IMG/VR virus record: IMGVR_UViG_3300042301_003548
Coordinates: 1 to 23,540 of that record
DNA: 23,540 nucleotides
Strand: one strand, 5' to 3'
From: a virus
A program made the position numbers and the translations under genes. Below are positions 1 to 4,471 of this stretch, in pieces. How positions within the stretch are numbered: position 1 is the stretch's first letter; every line of letters starts with the position of its first letter. Under the pieces are notes generated by a model. It saw only the letters and a list, made by a program, of their open reading frames with translations. It did not search any database and had not been told where the DNA came from.

Positions 1-16
1 TTGGATTAAAGACTAC

Positions 17-33
17 CGAGTATCTCTTACTCG
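17..33 (-). other. Hairpin downstream of the first tRNA operon, possible weak terminator
   Basis: On the minus strand a perfect 6-bp stem (CGAGTA/TACTCG, loop AGAGA) lies just 3' of the last tRNA of the operon. Only a short TCTTTAA follows, so it could be a weak terminator or a processing signal. The window ends before the context can be judged. Confidence 0.35.
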
Positions 34-36
34 TTG

Positions 37-110
37 TGGACCAGGTAGGAATCGAACCTACTACCTTTTGATTATGAGTCAACTGCTCTAACCGAGTGAG
101 CTACAAGTCC
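37..110 (-). tRNA. tRNA with anticodon CAT (elongator Met or Ile2)
   Basis: A full cloverleaf can be folded on the minus strand. The acceptor is GGACTTG with CTGGTCC (one mismatch), the D stem is GCTC/GAGC, the anticodon loop is CTCATAA, the T arm is GTAGG-TTCGATT-CCTAC, and A is the discriminator. CCA is not encoded. It lacks the C1:A72 mismatch of initiators, so it is an elongator Met tRNA or an Ile2 tRNA whose CAT would be modified to lysidine; sequence alone does not decide. It is the last member of the operon Leu(TAA)-Ala(TGC)-[Leu-like]-CAT. Confidence 0.88.
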
Positions 111-111
111 A

Positions 112-159
112 TATCGTTTAATCTAACGATAAAATCTAATATCGTTTCTTTCAACGATA
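112..159 (-). repeat. Two tandem hairpins with the same 7-bp stem
   Basis: Two inverted repeats follow each other, at 112-131 and 140-159. Both have arms TATCGTT and AACGATA, and the 6-nt loops differ. They fill the spacer between the CAT tRNA and the Leu-like element. Because the stems are identical the arms can also pair with each other's partner. The role is unknown; RNA processing or a spacer duplication are both possible. Confidence 0.8.
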
Positions 160-166
160 AATAAGG

Positions 167-274
167 TGCCGGAGGAGGGATTGGCTACCCACACACAGTC
201 CTTTTCGGTTACTGTACCACTTCGAATCAGGCACGTCTAATGGTTGTACTTCCCATTTATTCCGCCACTCCGGC
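167..274 (-). pseudogene. tRNA-Leu-like element with intact acceptor stem but no normal T loop
   Basis: On the minus strand the element starts GCCGGAG-TG-GCGGAAT, as bacterial tRNA-Leu genes do, and ends with the exact complement CTCCGGC followed by ACC. The inside, about 93 nt, does not fold into a standard cloverleaf. A long-variable-arm-like hairpin is visible (ACAGT/ACTGT with inner CC/GG), but the T-loop position reads TAGCCAAT in place of TTCGAAT, and no 7-nt anticodon loop with U33 stands out. It is either a decayed or rearranged tRNA-Leu or a tRNA-like RNA kept in the operon. Confidence 0.5.
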
Positions 275-284
275 ATATTTCTTT

Positions 285-361
285 TGGTGGAGAAAGTGGG
301 ATTCGAACCCACGACCTCTTGAATGCAAATCAAGCGTTCTAGCCAACTGAACTAAATCCCC
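285..361 (-). tRNA. tRNA-Ala, anticodon TGC
   Basis: The acceptor GGGGATT pairs with TTTCTCC and includes the G3:U70 wobble that marks alanine tRNAs; pairs 6-67 and 7-66 are T-T mismatches. The D stem is GTTC/GAAC, the anticodon stem CTTGA/TCAAG is perfect with loop TTTGCAT, and the T arm is GTGGG-TTCGAAT-CCCAC. A73 and an encoded CCA (285-287) follow. Confidence 0.93.
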
Positions 362-367
362 ATTATG

Positions 368-450
368 TACTCGAAGAGGGACTTGAACCCACACGCCCAT
401 ACGGACAACAGATTTTAAGTCTGTCTTGTCTACCATTCCAACATTCGAGC
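368..450 (-). tRNA. tRNA-Leu, anticodon TAA
   Basis: This is a class II tRNA with a long variable arm. The acceptor is GCTCGAA/TTCGAGT, the anticodon loop is CTTAAAA with a perfect stem ACAGA/TCTGT, the variable arm is TGTCCGTATGGGCG, and the T arm is GTGGG-TTCAAGT-CCCTC (one mismatch, T50-T64). A73 is present and CCA is not encoded. It is the first gene after the promoter at 458-489. Confidence 0.93.
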
Positions 451-457
451 AACTTTA

Positions 458-489
458 CAAATATACAAAACTTTTTTTATATATCCAAA
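458..489 (-). promoter_or_regulatory. Bacteroidetes-type promoter for the tRNA-Leu(TAA) operon
   Basis: On the minus strand the -33 box TTTG (486-489) and the -7 box TATATTTG (458-465) are separated by 20 bp. The spacer is nearly the same as in the copies at 5360, 5475, 5613 and 6006. It begins directly after the stop codon of the lipoprotein gene (490), and the first tRNA starts 8 bp downstream. Confidence 0.9.
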
Positions 490-2694
490 TTATTCTACAT
501 ATTTTGTTTGTCCATCTCTTTCATAACAAATTGGGCATTGATTTATTCTTTCTACAAATCTAGCCAAATTATCTATTTTAATCTCAAATAATGATGGATT
601 ACCACTAGTTTTAACACTTCTAGGTACTCCGTTATTTGCAGTACCTTTTATATTTAAATAACTTAAACGATTATCCATCATAATAATCATATTTAGTTGA
701 GGATTTTTAGTACAATTTAGTGATTGTATTTTATTACCATCTGCCCATATATCGGTTAAGTTTGGATTATTGCTAACATCTAATGTTGTCAATCTATTAT
801 CAGTTAAATATATCCTTTCCATTTTTTGGTTTTTACTTATATCCAATGCTAATAATCCTTTGCTAATACCATAATCTGGATGTCCTGCATCTCTATTATT
901 TTGGAAATTAATTTCTCTTAACTCTCTATTCTGCGAAATATCAATATAAGATATATTATTTTGAGAAATTCCTAATAATTGTAAGTTAGATAGTGCCCTA
1001 ACATCTAATGTTGTTAAATCATTTTCCCACAGCGAAACCCAAGTTAAATTTATATTTTTTGATATATTTGCATTTATTAAATTATTGTGCTCTATCTGTA
1101 ACTTTCTTAAATTTTGGAATGCTTCTATTCCATCTAAATTACTTATACCCAATCTATTTGTAATAATTAATTCCGTTATACTTGCCACCGATGCGGTTTT
1201 TAATCTACCATCCAATACAAAATCTAAACCTCTATCTATTAGCGCTTGCTCAAATCTACTATCAGATACACTCACATACTCCGGCAATGCCGATAGAGTT
1301 GGTGGTGGTGTTGATACAACAGGTGGAGGTGTAAATGTTGTTGGAGGTGTACCAGGTGTAGGTGGTGTATAAACCGGCGCTACATATACAGGTGCAGGTG
1401 GTGGAGGTGGGGGTGTATTATCCTTTGTAGTGAATTTTCTAATATCACCATATGATGTACCCCATTTATTGGTAGCGTATGCTCTTAAATAATAAGTAAC
1501 ATTTGATGCTAAACCGGTAATATCTCGCATCTCTCCACCAATACCATCACCCATTTGGATTTTCAAATCAGTTAAATCTGGTATTGGATTTGTACTTATT
1601 ACTACTCCTCTATCAGTAACTTTGGTGTTTCCTTCACTTTGAATTTCAAATCCAGCTCGCAACGATGTAAATGATATATTTTGTAAATCGTTTGTAGATA
1701 CTTTTGGTGCAGTATAATTATCAGTAGTAAAGTTTATTTCATCACCATATACAATACCTGCTTCGTTCTGCGTATAAGCTCTTGCATAGTATTTAGTGTT
1801 TACCTCTAATTTAGTAACTACTATTTTATATTCACCCAAATCTGTAACTGATGATTTGAATTTCATATCATCAATAGTTGGTTTTTGTGATTTGGATACA
1901 ACTATCCCACGTTCCTTTAATTCCCCTCTACCTAAATCTTTTACATTACCACTCAATGTTACTACATCTAAACCAATATCAGTTGCTGGATTTGTTTGTA
2001 TGGTAGGTAATTTGTACTCCAATGTTGAAAATGTAATTTCTTTACCATAGGATGTACCCATAGCATTTGTAGCAAAGGCACGAGCATTGTACTTTGTACC
2101 TGCTTTTAGTTTGATTACAACTAAATTGAATAAACCCATACCATTACCCGTATTGAATGTACTATCGGTAGTTGTAGGTGTTGGGTTGGTACTAATACAA
2201 AATCCACGCTTTAATATGGGTGTTTCACCATCATCTGTGATATTACCATACAGTTTCACCGATGTTAGATTTATATTGCTTAAACTATCGGTAGTTAAAA
2301 TTGGTAAAAGGTAATCTCCTGTTGTAAAACTTTTTAATTCACCATAAGCAGTACCATATTTGTTTTTGGCGTATGCTTTATAGTAATAAGTTTTATTTGG
2401 AGTTAGCTTATTTAGATGTGATTTAAATTCTGAAACATTTGTATCCAATTTAATGGTACTACCATATCCACTAACATCTGCATTACTTGCATAAATAAAC
2501 CCACGTTCAATTGTAGGTGAATATGCAACATCTTGTACTTTACCTACAACAAATGCAGATTTTAGTGTAACATTGATTGCATCCTCTGTGAATACAGATG
2601 GTGGAGTATCAATTATTGTTGGTTGTAGTGCTTCTTCCTTTGCACAACCTAATAATAGGAAAATACCTATTAGAGTGATTTGTAATTTTTTCAT
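490..2694 (-). CDS. Predicted surface lipoprotein with four FN3-like repeats and leucine-rich repeats
   Basis: This is a 734-aa protein with a lipoprotein signal peptide: K2-K3, a hydrophobic stretch and lipobox LLLGC with Cys17 as the lipidated residue. Residues 19-21 are K-E-E, fitting the K-(D/E)2 lipoprotein export signal described in Bacteroidetes, so exposure on the cell surface is likely. Four repeats of about 95 aa (26-125, 130-224, 229-324, 329-423) each end in a YG-x-x-x-x-F-T/S-T type strand and look like fibronectin III or related Ig-like domains. A proline-rich linker (427-468) leads to leucine-rich repeats (about 505-712) of the LD(I/V)S-x-N type common in Bacteroidetes cell-surface proteins. 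The gene has its own promoter (2719-2750) and splits the tRNA array. It is more like a host surface protein than a virion part. Changing the infected cell surface, for example to exclude other phages, is an inference; adsorption or biofilm roles are alternatives. Confidence 0.85.
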   Translation of the reverse strand: MKKLQITLIGIFLLLGCAKEEALQPTIIDTPPSVFTEDAINVTLKSAFVVGKVQDVAYSPTIERGFIYASNADVSGYGSTIKLDTNVSEFKSHLNKLTPNKTYYYKAYAKNKYGTAYGELKSFTTGDYLLPILTTDSLSNINLTSVKLYGNITDDGETPILKRGFCISTNPTPTTTDSTFNTGNGMGLFNLVVIKLKAGTKYNARAFATNAMGTSYGKEITFSTLEYKLPTIQTNPATDIGLDVVTLSGNVKDLGRGELKERGIVVSKSQKPTIDDMKFKSSVTDLGEYKIVVTKLEVNTKYYARAYTQNEAGIVYGDEINFTTDNYTAPKVSTNDLQNISFTSLRAGFEIQSEGNTKVTDRGVVISTNPIPDLTDLKIQMGDGIGGEMRDITGLASNVTYYLRAYATNKWGTSYGDIRKFTTKDNTPPPPPPAPVYVAPVYTPPTPGTPPTTFTPPPVVSTPPPTLSALPEYVSVSDSRFEQALIDRGLDFVLDGRLKTASVASITELIITNRLGISNLDGIEAFQNLRKLQIEHNNLINANISKNINLTWVSLWENDLTTLDVRALSNLQLLGISQNNISYIDISQNRELREINFQNNRDAGHPDYGISKGLLALDISKNQKMERIYLTDNRLTTLDVSNNPNLTDIWADGNKIQSLNCTKNPQLNMIIMMDNRLSYLNIKGTANNGVPRSVKTSGNPSLFEIKIDNLARFVERINQCPICYERDGQTKYVE

Positions 2695-2718
2695 ATTTAA
2701 CTTTTAGATTTTATTTAA

Positions 2719-2750
2719 CAAATATACAACATTTATTTTATATTTCCTAA
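2719..2750 (-). promoter_or_regulatory. Promoter of the lipoprotein gene
   Basis: The -33 region is TTAG (2747-2750, in TTAGGAAAT) and the -7 box is TATATTTG (2719-2726), with a spacer of exactly 20 bp. It lies 24 bp upstream of the ATG. The TTAGGA form of the -33 box is shared with the promoters at 8697, 9102, 9609 and 15115. Confidence 0.88.
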
Positions 2751-2775
2751 CATTTTTTACTTTTTTATTTTATGG

Positions 2776-2845
2776 TTGCGTGTGTGGGGTTCGAACCCAC
2801 TTGGCTTTCCTTATGAGAGATAGCTCTTTTCCACCAAGCCACGCA
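2776..2845 (-). tRNA. Atypical tRNA-like gene with CAT in the anticodon position
   Basis: The T arm GTGGG-TTCGAAC-CCCAC is perfect. It is followed by a 7-nt acceptor strand ACACGCA, A73 and an encoded CCA (2773-2775), and TGCGTG pairs on the 5' side. A CTCATAA loop sits on a weak stem (TATCT/GGAAA, one mismatch). The D region is short (about 16 nt) and does not form a normal D arm; CTTGG there can pair instead with CCAAG next to the T stem. It could be a Met-type tRNA with a reduced D arm or a decaying copy. Confidence 0.55.
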
Positions 2846-2848
2846 ATC

Positions 2849-2922
2849 TGGTGTGATTGAAGGGAATCGAACCCTTATTGAATGCACCACAAACATTTGT
2901 CCTACCATTAGACGACAATCAC
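2849..2922 (-). tRNA. tRNA-His, anticodon GTG
   Basis: The acceptor GTGATTG/CAATCAC is perfect, a G lies at position -1 as in histidine tRNAs, the anticodon loop is TTGTGGT on stem AATGT/GCATT, and the T arm is AAGGG-TTCGATT-CCCTT. CCA is encoded at 2849-2851. The discriminator is A where bacterial tRNA-His usually has C, which is a small oddity. Confidence 0.87.
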
Positions 2923-2991
2923 CATATGAGGAATCGAACCTCCTTTCCCAACTGAACGTCAGGCGATACACCAAGTATCCTTAACCGGGTG
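2923..2991 (-). pseudogene. Degenerate tRNA-like sequence between tRNA-His and tRNA-Cys
   Basis: A T-arm-like segment (GGAGG-TTCGATT-CCTCA) and a GG-containing D-loop-like stretch are visible. There is no acceptor stem that does not borrow bases from the two flanking tRNAs (TCACC from tRNA-Cys, GGTGA from tRNA-His). No 7-nt anticodon loop on a good stem is found; CTGACGT (GAC) is the best guess. It is best read as a tRNA remnant that fills the 69-nt gap exactly. Confidence 0.4.
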
Positions 2992-3062
2992 AGGTGAATA
3001 TTGGATTCGAACCAATGTAAATGCTTTTGCAGAGCACTCCCTAACCACTCGGACAATTCACC
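2992..3062 (-). tRNA. tRNA-Cys, anticodon GCA
   Basis: The acceptor GGTGAAT/ATTCACC is perfect. The anticodon loop CTGCAAA sits on GTGCT/AGCAT, the T arm is ATTGG-TTCGAAT-CCAAT, and the discriminator is U73, the cysteine identity base. CCA is not encoded. Confidence 0.93.
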
Positions 3063-3068
3063 ATAATG

Positions 3069-3140
3069 TAGTTCCATAGAGACTCGAACTCCAACTTTGA
3101 CATCCGTAGTGTCAGGTGCTATCCATTACACCATAGAACC
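3069..3140 (-). tRNA. tRNA-Arg, anticodon ACG
   Basis: The acceptor is GGTTCTA/TGGAACT, the anticodon stem TGACA/TGTCA is perfect with loop CTACGGA, and the T arm is TGGAG-TTCGAGT-CTCTA. The discriminator is A. A34 would need deamination to inosine to read CGU/CGC/CGA. Confidence 0.92.
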
Positions 3141-3144
3141 ATTG

Positions 3145-3348
3145 TTACTTCCATTGAGTTTTACGATTATGTTTCCAACTCTTATACTCTCTGTATTTGT
3201 GAGAATATATAGGTTTTCCACTTCCGTGTCTACCCCATATCAAAGATGGTGCACAATCATAATACCAGCTACCACATCTTTTAGAACAAATTGGACAATA
3301 GTTCCATAATTTGTTCATTCGTTTTACTCTTTCTTCTTTGTTTTTCAT
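3145..3348 (-). CDS. Small basic protein with a CPxC zinc-finger-like motif, unknown function
   Basis: This 67-aa ORF lies alone between tRNA-Arg and tRNA-Trp. Residues 18-25 read CPICSKRC and a fourth cysteine follows in YYDCAPS, so one zinc-binding cluster is possible. The C-terminal half is rich in Lys, Arg, His and Trp/Tyr (net positive), suggesting nucleic-acid binding. The ATG lies 3 nt after a perfect 7-bp hairpin (3352-3370) and behind an 8-codon mini-ORF (3364-3390). That is unusual here and suggests controlled translation if the gene is real. No family is recognised. The lack of a consensus promoter close by lowers confidence. Confidence 0.5.
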   Translation of the reverse strand: MKNKEERVKRMNKLWNYCPICSKRCGSWYYDCAPSLIWGRHGSGKPIYSHKYREYKSWKHNRKTQWK

Positions 3349-3351
3349 TTT

Positions 3352-3390
3352 GCATTAGTTTAACTAATGCTTATCGAATAATTGTTTCAT
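3352..3390 (-). promoter_or_regulatory. Hairpin plus 8-codon mini-ORF in front of the small zinc-finger ORF
   Basis: An inverted repeat GCATTAG-TTAAA-CTAATGC (3352-3370) ends 3 nt before the ATG of the 67-aa ORF. A mini-ORF (ATG at 3388-3390, peptide MKQLFDKH) stops at a TAG inside the 5' arm of the hairpin. The layout could let translation of the mini-ORF open or close the downstream start. This is seen in sequence; regulation is inferred. Confidence 0.45.
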
Positions 3391-3408
3391 AGTTTTATTG
3401 TTTAATTG

Positions 3409-3479
3409 CACGTCCTAAAGGATTCGAACCTCTATCATCGCTTTTGGAGAGCGGTATGCTACCATTACACCAAGGACAT
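3409..3479 (-). tRNA. tRNA-Trp, anticodon CCA
   Basis: The acceptor is ATGTCCT/AGGACGT, the anticodon loop CTCCAAA sits on CCGCT/AGCGA (outer pair mismatched), and the T arm is AGAGG-TTCGAAT-CCTTT. G73 is the tryptophan discriminator. It lies downstream of a terminator (3511-3546). A loose promoter-like TTACTTTG is found about 14 nt upstream of the mature 5' end. Confidence 0.9.
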
Positions 3480-3510
3480 GTATTTATTTCCAAAGTAAAA
3501 AATTACCTTC

Positions 3511-3546
3511 AAAAAATTTTTCAACCTTTACCCAAAAGTTGAAAAA
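3511..3546 (-). terminator. Rho-independent terminator after the Val-to-Ile tRNA run
   Basis: On the minus strand a 9-bp stem (TTTTTCAAC/GTTGAAAAA, 3517-3525 with 3538-3546) is followed at once by six T (3511-3516). It comes 4 nt after the end of tRNA-Ile(GAT) and before tRNA-Trp, so it closes the upstream tRNA transcript. Confidence 0.78.
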
Positions 3547-3549
3547 GTG

Positions 3550-3623
3550 TAGAGAAAATAGGACTCGAACCTATAACCCCCGACGTATCAGGTCGGTGCT
3601 CTAACCAATTGAGCTATATCTCT
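3550..3623 (-). tRNA. tRNA-Ile, anticodon GAT
   Basis: The acceptor is AGAGATA/TTTCTCT (one T-T mismatch), the D stem is GCTC/GAGC, the anticodon stem CCGAC/GTCGG is perfect with loop CTGATAC, and the T arm is ATAGG-TTCGAGT-CCTAT. The discriminator is A and CCA is not encoded. Confidence 0.93.
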
Positions 3624-3626
3624 GTG

Positions 3627-3699
3627 TAGGGTGAGCGAGACTCGAACTCACAGCCTCTTGCTCCCAAAGCAAGTAATCTAACCATTGATATACCACCCT
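3627..3699 (-). tRNA. tRNA-Pro, anticodon TGG
   Basis: The acceptor is AGGGTGG/TCACCCT, the anticodon stem CTTGC/GCAAG is perfect with loop TTTGGGA, and the T arm is GTGAG-TTCGAGT-CTCGC (one mismatch). The discriminator is A. It lies 3 nt from tRNA-Ile. Confidence 0.92.
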
Positions 3700-3705
3700 A
3701 TGTTG

Positions 3706-3778
3706 TGAACCCGTTGGGAATCGAACCCAAAACCCCTACATTAAAAGTGTAGTGCTCTACCAATTGAGCTACGAGTTC
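3706..3778 (-). tRNA. tRNA-Lys, anticodon TTT
   Basis: The acceptor is GAACTCG/CGGGTTC, the D stem is GCTC/GAGC, the anticodon stem CTACA/TGTAG is perfect with loop CTTTTAA, and the T arm is TTGGG-TTCGATT-CCCAA. The discriminator is A. Confidence 0.94.
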
Positions 3779-3780
3779 AT

Positions 3781-3857
3781 TGGTGGAGCAGACAGGTATC
3801 GAACCTGTTCCTCTGGATTTTCAGTCCAGCGCAATGAACCTCATCTGCCACTACTCC
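3781..3857 (-). tRNA. tRNA-Phe, anticodon GAA
   Basis: The acceptor is GGAGTAG/CTGCTCC, the anticodon stem CTGGA/TCCAG is perfect with loop CTGAAAA, and the T arm is ACAGG-TTCGATA-CCTGT. A73 is followed by an encoded CCA (3781-3783). Confidence 0.94.
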
Positions 3858-3861
3858 AAAT

Positions 3862-3920
3862 GTTCCCCACTTCTCCGGCTTAACGGACCGGATGCCATAT
3901 AGGGAGTGTGAGGAAACTCC
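3862..3920 (-). ncRNA. Structured spacer RNA between tRNA-Leu(TAG) and tRNA-Phe
   Basis: This 64-nt gap has no tRNA signature but folds on the minus strand. GTTTCCTCAC pairs with GTGGGGAAC (9 pairs, one bulge, one G-T wobble that exists only in the minus-strand RNA) around a hairpin TCCGG-TCCGTTAAG-CCGGA. GGAGT/ACTCC is an alternative local hairpin. It is probably part of the polycistronic tRNA precursor; whether it is a separate RNA is unknown. Confidence 0.4.
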
Positions 3921-3921
3921 G

Positions 3922-3994
3922 TACTCCTGATAGGATTCGAACCTATAAAACCCGGTTCCTAAAACCGGTGACTTTACCGTTTGTCCACAAGAGC
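3922..3994 (-). tRNA. tRNA with anticodon TAG (codon CTA, Leu) but short variable loop
   Basis: The acceptor is GCTCTTG/CAGGAGT, the anticodon stem CCGGT/ACCGG is perfect with loop TTTAGGA, and the T arm ATAGG-TTCGAAT-CCTAT is perfect. The discriminator is A73, as leucine tRNAs need. The variable loop is only 5 nt (GTTTT), whereas bacterial tRNA-Leu is class II with a long variable arm, as in the TAA tRNA of this window. It is not an amber suppressor, which would carry CTA. Confidence 0.85.
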
Positions 3995-4001
3995 ATTATT
4001 G

Positions 4002-4074
4002 TAGTGAGTGAGGGACTCGAACCCCCAACATCCGCCATGTAAAGACGGCGCTCTACCAATTGAGCTAACCCACT
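4002..4074 (-). tRNA. tRNA-Val, anticodon TAC
   Basis: The acceptor is AGTGGGT/ACTCACT, the D stem is GCTC/GAGC, the anticodon loop TTTACAT sits on CCGTC/GGCGG, and the T arm is GGGGG-TTCGAGT-CCCTC. The discriminator is A. Confidence 0.94.
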
Positions 4075-4106
4075 ATTTCACCATTATGTCAAAGAACTTA
4101 TTCTTG

Positions 4107-4178
4107 CGTTGATGGTAGGATTCGAACCTACGACCAATAGATTAACAGTCTACTGCGCTACCGCTGCGCCACATCAAC
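4107..4178 (-). tRNA. tRNA-Asn, anticodon GTT
   Basis: The acceptor GTTGATG/CATCAAC is perfect, the D stem is GCGC/GCGC, the anticodon loop CTGTTAA sits on GTAGA/TCTAT, and the T arm is GTAGG-TTCGAAT-CCTAC. G73 is typical of asparagine tRNAs. It lies just after the terminator at 4193-4224, so it needs read-through or an unrecognised promoter. Confidence 0.94.
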
Positions 4179-4192
4179 TTATTTTTAAACAT

Positions 4193-4224
4193 AAAAAAAC
4201 CCCTAACTTTTTGGGTCAGGGGTT
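4193..4224 (-). terminator. Strong rho-independent terminator
   Basis: On the minus strand a 10-bp stem AACCCCTGAC/GTTAGGGGTT with loop CCAAAAA is followed by a run of T. It is the clearest terminator in the window and ends the transcript that carries the 47-aa ORF and possibly the giant RNA. Confidence 0.88.
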
Positions 4225-4251
4225 GATTTTATTTCAGTATGTAGTTTGGTT

Positions 4252-4395
4252 TTATCCCAAGTCTACATCGTTTAATATTGTTGCCCCTAACTGATTTTTA
4301 ATTCCTTTCGAACTAAAATCACACACGCGATTGCCTGCCCACATCAAATTTGATGTCGGTTGATAAGCTATCGTATGCAGGTTAAGAGTTTTCAT
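4252..4395 (-). CDS. Small protein of 47 aa, unknown function
   Basis: The ORF runs from an ATG at 4393-4395 to a TAA at 4252-4254. The start is preceded by an A-rich stretch (AAATAAAGAAA), which is how Bacteroidetes start regions usually look. The peptide begins MKTLNLHTIAYQPTSN, has one Cys, no membrane segment and no recognised motif. It lies between the giant RNA and a strong terminator 28 bp after the stop, so it sits in a transcribed, ordered position. A perfect 16-bp palindrome (ACATCAAA/TTTGATGT) lies inside the coding region and could be an operator or an RNA hairpin. Coding status is likely but unproven. Confidence 0.5.
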   Translation of the reverse strand: MKTLNLHTIAYQPTSNLMWAGNRVCDFSSKGIKNQLGATILNDVDLG

Positions 4396-4441
4396 TTTCT
4401 TTATTTATAATAATATATATGTAATTTTTTTATTTTAAGTT

Positions 4442-4471
4442 AAAAAGATACGGATGAGAATACTCACGTAT
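4442..4471 (-). terminator. Terminator-like 3' end of the giant RNA
   Basis: On the minus strand the stem ATACG-TGAG/CTCA-(TC)-CGTAT with loop TATT is followed by CTTTTTAA. It can act as a terminator or simply be the 3' terminal helix of the RNA. Confidence 0.55.

Noticed and set aside
151-333. Minus-strand ORF of 60 aa
   Set aside because: It starts inside tRNA-Ala and covers the tRNA-Leu-like element; GSNPTFSTK is again a tRNA T-arm artefact.
2765-2974. Minus-strand ORF of 69 aa across the tRNA-His region
   Set aside because: It is the translation of three tRNA-like genes in a row; typical artefact peptide QVGSNPTHATIK.
3480-3510. Clear promoter for tRNA-Trp
   Set aside because: TTACTTTG is near the -7 consensus, but the nearest -33-like TTG is at a spacing of about 22-23 bp inside the terminator stem; too weak to call.
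3922-3994. Amber suppressor tRNA (stop-codon recoding)
   Set aside because: The anticodon is TAG, which reads CTA; a suppressor of TAG stops would carry CTA. TAA and TAG stops are used normally in this window.
4109-4294. Plus-strand ORF of 61 aa
   Set aside because: It runs antisense through tRNA-Asn, a terminator and the 47-aa ORF; the protein begins with the T-arm complement (GFEPTTNRLT), a common tRNA artefact.
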